Assembly (NCBI GenBank): GCA_016873495.1
Contig: VGXC01000007.1
Coordinates: forward strand, 32,290-96,289
DNA: 64,000 bases
Direction of reading: 5' to 3'
DNA from: Nitrospira sp.
GTDB lineage: Bacteria; Nitrospirota; Nitrospiria; Nitrospirales; Nitrospiraceae
Positions 1-7,410 of the stretch are shown piece by piece (within the stretch, counting starts at the first letter, position 1; each line of letters begins with the position of its first letter). The position numbers and the translations under genes are program-made. The notes under the pieces were generated by a model, which ran no database searches, was not told where the DNA came from, and saw nothing but the letters and a program-made list of their open reading frames with translations.

Positions 1-508
1 CCTCCAACTGGGCGACATACAGACTGCCTATGCCTGCCGCATAGAGGAGGTCATAGGTGTCCTGAAGTCGTTGTTCACGCCCTTCAAACTTGAAGGACCC
101 GTTGAACGCCAAACCGGCTCCCATTGCCACATAAGGCTTGAGGGTCCAGCCTTTTGCCAAGGGGATGAGCAGCTCCACCTGAGGCAAAGCGAAAATATAA
201 TCCTGGGACGCGGTAAGTTTGGGGCCAACGACGCTGGTCTCCAAGTCCGCATGGCTGTAACCGAGATACCCGGTGAATTGCAACTTCAATGGGTCCGGTC
301 CCGACCCCAGATCAAAGGTGTGCGGGATCGGGATGCGGTAGGTGTTGGTCGTCAGTCCGCCGACCTCATAGGAGCCGAACCCGTACTGCACGACATAAGG
401 AGTGTTGACCTGCGCTTCGACTACCTGAGCCGGCACTTCCGGAGCAACAGCCAGCAGGATGAGAGCGACGCACAATATGAAGTACAACAACCGCAATCGA
501 CTAGGCAT
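1..508 (-). CDS. exported outer-membrane-type protein, 3' end beyond window
   Basis: Only the first 169 codons are present; the gene continues past the left edge. Residues 5-23 form a hydrophobic stretch after two arginines, followed by a likely signal peptidase site near A27/Q28, so the protein is probably exported. The mature part has alternating polar and hydrophobic residues rich in Tyr, Phe and Gly, as in outer-membrane beta-barrels. I do not recognise a family. The ATG is supported by GGAG nine bases upstream. No partner gene is visible because the next gene is separated by more than 400 bases. Confidence 0.7.
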   Translation of the reverse strand, partial: MPSRLRLLYFILCVALILLAVAPEVPAQVVEAQVNTPYVVQYGFGSYEVGGLTTNTYRIPIPHTFDLGSGPDPLKLQFTGYLGYSHADLETSVVGPKLTASQDYIFALPQVELLIPLAKGWTLKPYVAMGAGLAFNGSFKFEGREQRLQDTYDLLYAAGIGSLYVAQLE

Positions 509-947
509 GCTTCGATTCTCCGGCCCGATGACGCTATCGAATGTTTCGAAGAGAGGCGCTTGCCGCCTGCCACTCGATTCTTACGTTTTTAGACATGTTT
601 ACACCGGAAGAGCCGCTGTTTGCTAGGAATGGCAGGGAGCGAATTCGCCGATCTGGTCAATGCGAGCCACCGCTAGCAGGTACGGGTCCATTGGCGACGC
701 GTACCTGCCAACACTTTTAAAGCTTCAAGACGGGCTGGCCGCTCCTGCGTCGCGAATCGCGGAGGCGAGGGCACCGGGAGTTAGCGAGCAGATGCGGTCG
801 GCAGAGCCGACGCCGAGGACTGTTTGAAGTTGGCTTCGCAGAGCCTGAAGCCAGCAAGATCCGCAGGCGAGCAGATGCGACGCTTTGCGGTCGAGCCGCA
901 GCGTCTGAGCAGGGCAGGAGCGGTCAGATCGGCTATCCAGTTGCTGT
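509..947. other. gene-free spacer with hairpin and dispersed element
   Basis: No convincing gene is seen here. The spacer holds a hairpin with 9-bp arms at 676-684 and 700-708 and the inverted-repeat element at 737-925. Short open frames across the element are explained by its repeat nature. Confidence 0.6.
737..925 (-). repeat. ~190-bp inverted-repeat element, copy 1
   Basis: This block is clearly similar, in opposite orientation, to 38536-38730. Both copies begin and end with 12-bp terminal inverted repeats. Here the ends are GGCCGCTCCTGC and its near-perfect complement, 11 of 12 paired. The two copies differ in the end sequences but keep the pairing, which suggests that folding is maintained. 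It carries no transposase, so it resembles a MITE or large REP-type element. It lies just downstream of the Rsm22-like gene. Confidence 0.8.
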
Positions 948-2168
948 TTAAATCGACCGGATGATTTCGACCTTAGCTTCCGCGGGGATGCGGCCAAGAG
1001 TGGACTGGTTGGACTCGCGGCCACCATGTTCCTTGCGGACGATCTGATCAAGGCGCACGATCGCACCGCGATGCCAATCGTCGAAGGCCTCGTTGCTGGG
1101 TGACTTGAGCCGATCTTGCCGCCCGACTTCTGGCCTGCCCGTCTGGTTGCACAGCCAGGCCCGCTTTTCCCCTTTCATCACCCGCAACTCGCTGACTACT
1201 CGGTAAACGTTGGGCTCGTCCGGCGCAAGCCGCTCGCCGTCCTTCCGGAGCAGCAGATAGGCGAACTTCAGCGCGTCCTTGATGAAGCCCACCTCCTTGT
1301 CGATGGCGGCCACCAGTGCCGGCGGCGTCCAGGGTCTTTCCTCGTGGCACCAATCCGTCTCCTTGACCAGCGCCGGGCAGGGGCGTCCATGTAGGCAGGG
1401 GCTATAGACGTTGCAGGCTCCATCCCCCACCAACTGGTCCCTGAGCTGAAGCAAATGCCTGGAGGTGTCGCGCAAGGCCGGTTCCACGATCATCATGGTG
1501 CCTTGCGGATGCAGGAGGCCGAGGAGGTCGCGGAGCAATTGAATCCGTCGTGCGACCGGATCGCGGGTGTCCGAAAACAGTTCGTTCACGACGTTCCCCA
1601 GGACGATCAGATCGTAGGTTCCATTGGCCACGCTTGTCGGAAACCTGCCTGCACTCCACTTGCCCATGTCGCCCTCGACCGTGACCAGACGCGAGCCCGG
1701 CTTGGGCTCAACGGCCTTGTAGGCCTCCCACAGCCGCTCATACAGGCCCAGAGCCAGAGCCGACCGTTCTACGGTCACAATCTCGCCCTCGACCTCGCGC
1801 AGGGCCTCAGTGGAGTTCAGCCAGTCCAAGACCGCAAGCCCCGTGGTGCCGATCCCTCCGCCGAGATCCAGGACCTTGAATCGTCCGCCCCACCCTTGTC
1901 CGGCTGCCGCGGGCTGGGGCATTTCTTCCAGCAGGGCTTGGACTTTGGCGAGGTTCACCGGGAGGTAATAGGCCAGGTAGGCGGCCCGAAGCTGGTCCTG
2001 GTCCAGGTAGGAAGTCCGGAGGTCTTGCCGGTCCCTGGTGAAGAGCTGCGAGAGCGATTCCACGCCCTGGCACAATTGCGGCAATCGGGCCTTGATCGTC
2101 TGTGGGTCGGTCAACCCGGACGCAGCCGCCAGGACGTTCACAAGAGATGCTGAGAGGATTCGGGCCAT
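948..2168 (-). CDS. Rsm22-like ribosomal small-subunit methyltransferase family protein
   Basis: The protein is a probable SAM-dependent methyltransferase of the Rsm22 family, associated with small-subunit rRNA or its assembly. A glycine-rich SAM motif (VLDLGGGIGT) lies at residues 99-108 and an acidic NVVNEL motif at 192-197. The family's cysteine set is present at C252, C258, C264 and C274 (the last in WCHEERPW); in studied homologues these bind an iron-sulfur cluster. The length, 406 residues, is normal for bacterial members. It is divergent from the small gene at 2240, and its start overlaps that gene's promoter region. The exact target is unknown. Confidence 0.8.
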   Translation of the reverse strand: MARILSASLVNVLAAASGLTDPQTIKARLPQLCQGVESLSQLFTRDRQDLRTSYLDQDQLRAAYLAYYLPVNLAKVQALLEEMPQPAAAGQGWGGRFKVLDLGGGIGTTGLAVLDWLNSTEALREVEGEIVTVERSALALGLYERLWEAYKAVEPKPGSRLVTVEGDMGKWSAGRFPTSVANGTYDLIVLGNVVNELFSDTRDPVARRIQLLRDLLGLLHPQGTMMIVEPALRDTSRHLLQLRDQLVGDGACNVYSPCLHGRPCPALVKETDWCHEERPWTPPALVAAIDKEVGFIKDALKFAYLLLRKDGERLAPDEPNVYRVVSELRVMKGEKRAWLCNQTGRPEVGRQDRLKSPSNEAFDDWHRGAIVRLDQIVRKEHGGRESNQSTLGRIPAEAKVEIIRSI

Positions 2169-2176
2169 GCAGCCGG

Positions 2177-2206
2177 TTGACCGTTAGAAAGGTCGTAGTG
2201 TATCTT
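2177..2206 (+). promoter_or_regulatory. sigma70-type promoter for the 82-residue gene
   Basis: TTGACC at 2177-2182 and TATCTT at 2201-2206 are separated by 18 bases. They lie 33 bases before the start of the small plus-strand gene and just upstream of the divergent methyltransferase gene. Confidence 0.6.
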
Positions 2207-2239
2207 GAACTACCCTTGACCGACTAGGGAGCCACGACG

Positions 2240-2488
2240 ATGACAGATCCGATCATGCAAGCCTATCTCGCGGTCGAACGGGCCATGGACCAATACAACC
2301 AGGCGCTCGAAGACCATGTCAACGCCCTGCGGACGGCCGAGTCCGCCGATGCCACCAAACTCGAGCGGATGACCCATGGGGCCAAGGCCATGCGGGACAG
2401 CAGCTCGATCTATCTCTCCTACGCCAAGTTCATCGCCTACGGCATGCCCGACAGCGAGGAGATGATCCAGGACGATCTGCAATCGTGA
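2240..2488 (+). CDS. small conserved-looking protein of unknown function
   Basis: This 82-residue protein is acidic and mostly helical in appearance, with no membrane segment, cysteines or known motif. The ATG follows GGGAG at a good distance and a promoter lies just upstream, so it is very probably expressed as a single gene. The heptamer array and the oxidoreductase terminator follow directly. I do not recognise the family and assign no function. Confidence 0.7.
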   Translation: MTDPIMQAYLAVERAMDQYNQALEDHVNALRTAESADATKLERMTHGAKAMRDSSSIYLSYAKFIAYGMPDSEEMIQDDLQS

Positions 2489-2490
2489 AG

Positions 2491-2553
2491 AGCTGTCAGC
2501 CGTCAGCCTTCAGCCGTCAGGTTTTGGCTGAGTGCTGAGAGCTAAAAGCTGAA
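2491..2553. repeat. heptamer-phased hairpin array (TCAGCCG type)
   Basis: Consecutive 7-mers of the form GTCAGCC/TTCAGCC on the left are answered by GGCTGAG/AGCTGAA-type 7-mers on the right, so the array can fold into an imperfect hairpin. One of at least ten such arrays in the window, each with a different unit. Confidence 0.75.
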
Positions 2554-2566
2554 CACCAGCCGGCGG

Positions 2567-2606
2567 AAAAACAAAAGAGCCCAATCCTCTGCAGGATTGG
2601 GCTCTT
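2567..2606 (-). terminator. intrinsic terminator of the oxidoreductase operon
   Basis: A perfect 14-bp stem (2575-2588 with 2593-2606, 4-base loop) is followed on the minus strand by a T-rich run. It lies 25 bases beyond the last gene of the operon. Confidence 0.85.
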
Positions 2607-2630
2607 CACTTTTCAGGCTTCGCCGGCCGC

Positions 2631-3977
2631 TCAGATATTCTGCATGAAGTGGGACACGGCACCCTGATCCACGTCCGTGCCCATGATGGCCGACAGCGCC
2701 ACGTTGGTGGACTTCTTGCCGGTCAACCCGGACTCGACTTCGTCCACGATCAACTCCACCGGCATGGACTGGCCGCCGTAGACGTGCGGTCCAGCAATGA
2801 TCTTGGCCTTGGAGTGGCCGTAGATGGCCGTCGCCACTTCCCGGGCCAGCCATCCCACGTAGTTGAACTCGGGGATCACGATCAGCTTGGTGTTCTTGCA
2901 CAACTGCCGCAGTTCTTCCGTCGGGAACGGACGCAGGGACCGGACCTTGATGAGGCCGACCTTGATGCCCTTGTCGGCACAGAGCCGCACCGCTTCGCGG
3001 GACTGAGCCGCCGCGCTGCCCGCGGCGATGATCACGGCGTCGGCGTTCTCCATGTTCTCGGCGGAACACAATCCGCCCATGAACTTATTGATGTACTTGC
3101 GAGACCGCTCCACCGCGGCCCAAACTTCCTGCTGCCAGACCGCGTGGATGTTGTAGGCCATGAAGTTGGACTTCTGCACGGGCGCGTCGCGGGACAGCCG
3201 GGCCGGCGGGTTCTCCGCGTCCAGCACCGGTACCGCGCCCCGCCACGCCTCCCTGGGCGGCAGCTTAATGCCCTTTTCCTGCATGTGCACATAGCCGCGC
3301 GCGTGGGTCACGAAGAAGCCGTCGCAGCAGACGCCGACCGGCAGGGTCACGTCGTTCATTTCGCTGATGATGAACCCCTTCATGATGAAGTCGAACATGT
3401 CCTGCTGGTTTTCGGCGTGAAAGACGATCATCCCGCAGTTCAGCAGGTAGGACACTTCGATGTTGTCCGGCTGGATGGCCAGCGGGGCGTTGACCACGCG
3501 GCAGGTGAACATGCAGACGGCCGGCAGTCGGTGACCAGGCCAGGAGGCGATCGGTTCGATCCCCCGCAGCGTTCCGGGGCCGGCGGTCGCCGTGAAGCAC
3601 CGCACGCCCGCACGGGAGGCGCCGGCGATCGCGGACATCACGCCGTATTCCTCTTCGCCCCGGTAATACTCCTTCACGTACCCTTCGCCATAGAGCACGC
3701 CGATGAGCTGCATGGTTTCGCTCTGGGGCGTGATCGGATAGGCGATCGACAGGTCCACATTGGCGCGCCGCACCGCTTCCTTGGCCGCTTCGCTCCCCGT
3801 GATGAATTCCTTGGTCCGCGGCGCCTCGAAGAACATGTATTCGGGCGTGACTACGCGCTGCTTCTTGGCCTCCGCGTGCGGGTCCTTCTTGACCTCGGCC
3901 TTCGGAGCCGCCGCGACGCTGGTGATCGGGTCGCCCTGCGGATTGGTTTTGACTTCGGTGTCCAGGGATTCGCTCAT
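2631..3977 (-). CDS. porA: 2-oxoacid:ferredoxin oxidoreductase, alpha subunit
   Basis: This is the catalytic alpha subunit (448 residues) of a ferredoxin-dependent 2-oxoacid oxidoreductase, which in autotrophs carboxylates acetyl-CoA or succinyl-CoA with reduced ferredoxin. The N-terminal pyrimidine-binding domain begins near residue 55 after a low-complexity leader of about 50 residues rich in Lys, Ala and Pro. The YPITPQSE motif and the C-terminal transketolase-like half (SLRPFPTEEL) are clear. It is the last gene of a five-gene operon and is followed by the terminator. Whether pyruvate or 2-oxoglutarate is the substrate cannot be decided from the sequence alone. Confidence 0.9.
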   Translation of the reverse strand: MSESLDTEVKTNPQGDPITSVAAAPKAEVKKDPHAEAKKQRVVTPEYMFFEAPRTKEFITGSEAAKEAVRRANVDLSIAYPITPQSETMQLIGVLYGEGYVKEYYRGEEEYGVMSAIAGASRAGVRCFTATAGPGTLRGIEPIASWPGHRLPAVCMFTCRVVNAPLAIQPDNIEVSYLLNCGMIVFHAENQQDMFDFIMKGFIISEMNDVTLPVGVCCDGFFVTHARGYVHMQEKGIKLPPREAWRGAVPVLDAENPPARLSRDAPVQKSNFMAYNIHAVWQQEVWAAVERSRKYINKFMGGLCSAENMENADAVIIAAGSAAAQSREAVRLCADKGIKVGLIKVRSLRPFPTEELRQLCKNTKLIVIPEFNYVGWLAREVATAIYGHSKAKIIAGPHVYGGQSMPVELIVDEVESGLTGKKSTNVALSAIMGTDVDQGAVSHFMQNI

Positions 3978-4015
3978 CGTTGCACCTCTCTGTGTATCGG
4001 TGAGGTCTTGCGACC

Positions 4016-4780
4016 TTACCCTTCGCGCTTCATCTGTTCCGGACTATGACCAAAGGCTGCAGCGCCGGCCGTCCCGCCCGGCGTGGGCATGAACACCAGC
4101 GGATTCGTGTGGGTCTTGCCCCCGTGCACCTTCGATTGGGTGCCGGTGAAGCGGACGTTTTCCCCGTTCGCCGGCAACTTGAGGCCCATGCTCTCGCGCA
4201 CCCGCTTGAAAATCTGGGCGACCTTCTTGAGCTTGGCCGTGTCCGAATCACGGACCGTGAGCATCGCGTCTTCGTGGCCCTGCTCCGCGCAAATGGCGCT
4301 GGTGCAGCAATTGGTGCCGGCCCGAATCATCTTCAGCGTCAGGTTGGCATAGTGGCAATGGACGCCGATGAAGATGCAGGCTTCGATCTTGTTGCCCCAG
4401 ATCGTCAGGTTCGGATGGTTCGGGTTAATCACCTCTTCCGGATCGATCTTCGGATACTTGGGCCGGTAGTCCGGCATTGGGATGATCAGCACGTCCGGGA
4501 TCTGGGCCGCAATCTCCAGCACCGCCTTAGCCTTCTCCACCGCGTGCTCGTTCCAGGCCCAGAGCACCATCGGGCCGGGAAAGAGCGTGGCGTTCGGGCT
4601 CGTCAACATCTTCCGCGCCATCTCCTCGATCACCAGGTCTTCGTTGGGCTCCAGCAACCCATACATGAGCCCCTCCCCGGGATCGGGCAACATCACGCCC
4701 AACTGCGCTGCTGAGGGAGGATGGAACCCGGCAGGGCCGGGCACGATGATCCGTTCTGGCTTCTGTTCCGTCGTCTTCAC
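4016..4780 (-). CDS. porE: 2-oxoacid:ferredoxin oxidoreductase, accessory (epsilon-type) subunit
   Basis: This 254-residue subunit is the extra component that marks the five-subunit oxidoreductases of Hydrogenobacter and Nitrospira. I see no iron-sulfur motif; cysteines are scattered (for example CCTSAIC in the middle). A GTG start is chosen because GGGAGACAG lies just upstream and the previous gene stops 19 bases before. A longer in-frame start would read back into the ferredoxin-like gene. Its role in the enzyme is not known to me beyond its constant presence in this operon type. Confidence 0.75.
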   Translation of the reverse strand: MKTTEQKPERIIVPGPAGFHPPSAAQLGVMLPDPGEGLMYGLLEPNEDLVIEEMARKMLTSPNATLFPGPMVLWAWNEHAVEKAKAVLEIAAQIPDVLIIPMPDYRPKYPKIDPEEVINPNHPNLTIWGNKIEACIFIGVHCHYANLTLKMIRAGTNCCTSAICAEQGHEDAMLTVRDSDTAKLKKVAQIFKRVRESMGLKLPANGENVRFTGTQSKVHGGKTHTNPLVFMPTPGGTAGAAAFGHSPEQMKREG

Positions 4781-4799
4781 GCGTTCTGTCTCCCTTAAA

Positions 4800-5123
4800 C
4801 TAGCCGACGGCCGGACCGGCCAGCACGGCGGTGGTGCTCTTCTCGCCGTATACGATGTTGTCGGTGATCGCCGCATTCGGCAGCTGGTCGATCATGATCA
4901 TCTTGATCGCGTTATGTTTGGCCATGTTGTCGCAGACCCATACGCACTGGGCGCAGCCCTTGCACCGGTCCACCGCCACGTAGGCCGCGCCATACTTATA
5001 GCCTTTGTCTCTCCCGGCCTGGTCGTTGTAGAGGATTGTGTTCGCCTCGGGACAGAACTGGGTGCAGAGCTTACAGCTCGTCTGGGCACAAATGTCAACG
5101 TTGATATCGGCCACAAGATACAT
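4800..5123 (-). CDS. porD: 2-oxoacid:ferredoxin oxidoreductase, delta (ferredoxin-like) subunit
   Basis: The 107-residue subunit carries two 4Fe-4S ligand sets: C12, C17, C20, C24 and C54, C57, C60, C64. It should pass electrons between the thiamine site in the beta subunit and external ferredoxin. The first set has unusual spacing (C-x4-C-x2-C-x3-C), while the second is the standard C-x2-C-x2-C-x3-C. It sits between the gamma and epsilon genes, with short gaps that suggest one transcript. Confidence 0.9.
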   Translation of the reverse strand: MYLVADINVDICAQTSCKLCTQFCPEANTILYNDQAGRDKGYKYGAAYVAVDRCKGCAQCVWVCDNMAKHNAIKMIMIDQLPNAAITDNIVYGEKSTTAVLAGPAVG

Positions 5124-5147
5124 GGAGGTTCCTCTTTTCTATAGCGG

Positions 5148-5867
5148 TCAGACTCGCGCCGCAGCAGTCGCTTCCGCCTTCTTGGCGGCCTTGCTGATTT
5201 CGTCCCAGCCGTGCTCGGCCGCAAAGTCCCAGCCGGCCTTGATCACCGCCACGTTCTTATCGATCAGCTCCTGCTTCTTCTTAAACTTCCGCTCGACCAC
5301 GCTGTCCAGGGCCGCAGTGCCGCCCGACACGACAAACCCCTTGCCGAGGAACCGGTCCTTCACCGCCTGCTCCAAGGCGGCGATGGTGGTCAGACCGGTG
5401 ATACAGCCGATCGCGCCCATCAGCGCCATATTGGTCGCCAGGTCCATCCCGGCCACTTCCAACGAGAGCTTCGTTGCGGGCAGGTAGTAGAGCTTCGCGC
5501 GGCGCTCCTCCAATTCGCGGGCCTGATCCTTGTGCAGCTTCATCGGCCCGTCGTTGTTGATCAACGCGACTCCGTCCTCTTTCAGCCCGAAGTAGAAGGG
5601 CATCGTGTAGGACTTGCCGTGCGTGATGACCTGCGGGTGGAAAATGATGATGATGTGCGGGAACGTGATTTCCCCGATCTCGTAGATCGGTTCGTCGGAC
5701 ACCCGTACGTAGCTCTCCACCGGCGCCATCCGCTTTTCGGATCCGTAGAACGGGACGATCGTGCTTTCCCCGCCCGCGTTGATGACCGCCGTGCTCAGGA
5801 TGTGCGAGCCGGTAACGACCCCCTGTCCCCCGACGCCGGCCATCCGAATGTTGAAGCGTTTCGCCAT
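5148..5867 (-). CDS. porG: 2-oxoacid:ferredoxin oxidoreductase, gamma subunit
   Basis: The 239-residue gamma subunit starts with the family's glycine motif GVGGQGVV (residues 11-18) and keeps the SEKRMAPVESYVRVS segment. Gamma subunits help bind coenzyme A and hold the alpha/beta dimer. A 3' extension rich in Lys and Ala closes the protein. It is preceded by a hairpin element in the gap to the beta gene. Confidence 0.9.
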   Translation of the reverse strand: MAKRFNIRMAGVGGQGVVTGSHILSTAVINAGGESTIVPFYGSEKRMAPVESYVRVSDEPIYEIGEITFPHIIIIFHPQVITHGKSYTMPFYFGLKEDGVALINNDGPMKLHKDQARELEERRAKLYYLPATKLSLEVAGMDLATNMALMGAIGCITGLTTIAALEQAVKDRFLGKGFVVSGGTAALDSVVERKFKKKQELIDKNVAVIKAGWDFAAEHGWDEISKAAKKAEATAAARV

Positions 5868-5880
5868 CGCATCCTCCCTA

Positions 5881-5937
5881 CCGAGCTTACTAAGCCGACC
5901 CCTTCGATCAAATGGGGTCGGAGAGGTTTCTCACTCC
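5881..5937 (+). repeat. short hairpin element with TTCGATCAAAT loop, copy 1
   Basis: The arms CCGACCCC and GGGGTCGG enclose the loop TTCGATCAAAT. The same loop, flanks and length occur at 30194-30252 with different but still complementary arms. Here the element lies between the beta and gamma genes of one operon. A partial second start of the same element is visible at 5951-5975, reaching the stop codon of the beta gene. Confidence 0.7.
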
Positions 5938-5973
5938 ACTTTTCACGTTCCCGAGCTTGCTACACCGGCCCGC

Positions 5974-6864
5974 TTACGCCTTGGTCACCGCCGGAGCCGG
6001 CTTCGGCAGGAACTCCTTGTACCCATAGCGTTCGGCGAGGAATTGCTTGGCTTCATCGGTCACGTACTCGGTGAACTGGTAGCGATCGCCTTCGACGTTC
6101 TTGGCGTCTTCCATGACTTTGTCCGTAGGGATCGCGTACTCGATGTTGCAGGAGGTATAGGCCTGGATGTAGGTGGGACCGATCTCGCGGGCGATCAGCA
6201 CCGCCTTCTTGATCACCGCTTCGACCCGCCGCGGGTTGTTCGGCACGACGGTGGCGACGTAGGCGCAACCGGCGCTCTTGGCCATGGCGAGCATGTCCAT
6301 CTTCTCGAACTTCTTGCCGAGCGGCGCCATCTTGAGCACCGCGCCCTTGTTGGTCATGCCGCTTTCCTGGCCGCCGGTGTTGCCGTAGACCTCGTTGTCC
6401 AGCATGATCGTCGTGAACTTCTCTTTCCGGAACCAGGAGTGGAGCGTGCAGGAGAAGCCGATGTCGGCCATGCCGCCGTCGCCGGCCATCACGACCACAT
6501 CCTTGGGCTTGTCGCCAAAGCGCAGCCGAAGCCCGCGCGAGAGCCCGCTCGCCACGCCATTCTGGTCACCGTAGTTGCCGTAGACGAAGGGAATGGCGGC
6601 CTGCGAGATCGCCAGGCGGCCGCATCCGGCCGTGCCGACCGTGATCGTGTCTTCCGGATTCGGGAAGGAGATCATGGCCAGACGGATAAAAAGCGTCATA
6701 GCGCAGCCGGCACACATTGGATGCTCCTCCAGAATCTCCTTGAAGCTCCCCATCTGCGATACGGTCGTCTTCTTCCCGAAGGGACCGTGTTCAACCATAT
6801 CCTTGTATTCCTTGGGCATGAATTTGTCGAAGCCCGGCGAGAACTTCACATAATCGAGACTCAT
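5974..6864 (-). CDS. porB: 2-oxoacid:ferredoxin oxidoreductase, beta (TPP-binding) subunit
   Basis: This 296-residue subunit binds thiamine diphosphate through GDGGMADIG (from residue 128) and LDNEVYGNTGGQ. C51, C54 and C81 with one later cysteine are the usual ligands of the proximal 4Fe-4S cluster. The ATG is set by GGGAGGTG upstream; the frame is open further upstream but that part is leader. It is the first gene of the operon, in transcription order beta, gamma, delta, epsilon, alpha. Confidence 0.9.
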   Translation of the reverse strand: MSLDYVKFSPGFDKFMPKEYKDMVEHGPFGKKTTVSQMGSFKEILEEHPMCAGCAMTLFIRLAMISFPNPEDTITVGTAGCGRLAISQAAIPFVYGNYGDQNGVASGLSRGLRLRFGDKPKDVVVMAGDGGMADIGFSCTLHSWFRKEKFTTIMLDNEVYGNTGGQESGMTNKGAVLKMAPLGKKFEKMDMLAMAKSAGCAYVATVVPNNPRRVEAVIKKAVLIAREIGPTYIQAYTSCNIEYAIPTDKVMEDAKNVEGDRYQFTEYVTDEAKQFLAERYGYKEFLPKPAPAVTKA

Positions 6865-7042
6865 GTGGACACCTCCCAATCTATACTGACCGCCAGACTT
6901 CTGCCGGCCGGCCACCAGTCTTGTGTAATCAACCCTCTGAACCGATCGTTCACCTAACGGCACCCACGATGCGTGATCCACGGTGGGCCTGTCCGTGGAA
7001 ATGACCTAAAACCTCGTCTTCCCACAGACTTGGACGTGGCCG
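6865..7042 (-). promoter_or_regulatory. leader of the oxidoreductase operon
   Basis: About 170 bases separate the predicted transcription start from the beta gene. A 6-bp stem (CCACGG with CCGTGG, near 6978-6997) and a GGGAGGTG ribosome-binding site are visible. No known riboswitch was recognised. The rest of the 6865-7410 gap holds the two divergent promoters and a small palindrome near 7177-7207. Confidence 0.4.
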
Positions 7043-7072
7043 AGTCTAGCAAAGCACCCCGAAGATTGTCAA
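7043..7072 (-). promoter_or_regulatory. promoter of the oxidoreductase operon
   Basis: Read on the minus strand, TTGACA (7072-7067) and TAGACT (7048-7043) are 18 bases apart. The -35 is perfect and the -10 matches four of six positions. It is the only good candidate upstream of the beta gene. Confidence 0.55.
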
Positions 7073-7276
7073 TCGGTAAAGTCCCTCCTTGGAGGGCTAG
7101 CCGCAAGCGTAGCCGGACCGTATAACATCTCGGATATTCATGCAACTTGGCAGAAGACCCACCCAGGGCGAAAGAAGGCCTAGTGGCCCCTTTTTACGCT
7201 AGGCCATTTGGGCTAAACCAGCGGTGCAGAAACCGTAATAAATTCGTAAAAACCAGGTAAAATCACCCACATTGGC

Positions 7277-7306
7277 TTGACGCTCCGGACAGCCATTCCC
7301 TATAAT
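7277..7306 (+). promoter_or_regulatory. strong sigma70-type promoter for tldD-tldE
   Basis: TTGACG at 7277-7282 and a perfect TATAAT at 7301-7306 are 18 bases apart. The leader to tldD is about 100 bases. Confidence 0.75.
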
Positions 7307-7410
7307 GACGAGACTTTGCAGGCTGTACCTACGTTTGGCCACCTATTTGATATGGGAAAAAGCGTGGTCGGTTCCTGAGCACCGCACACTGACTCGAGAA
7401 GGCCGTCGGC

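Noticed and set aside
71..592. Plus-strand open frame of 173 codons at the left end
   Set aside because: The minus strand here encodes a protein with a signal peptide, ribosome-binding site and beta-barrel pattern, which is far better supported.
2649..4049. Long plus-strand open frame opposite the oxidoreductase alpha gene
   Set aside because: It is antisense to a clear gene, His/Arg/Gly-rich without motifs, and is produced by GC-rich codon use on the other strand.
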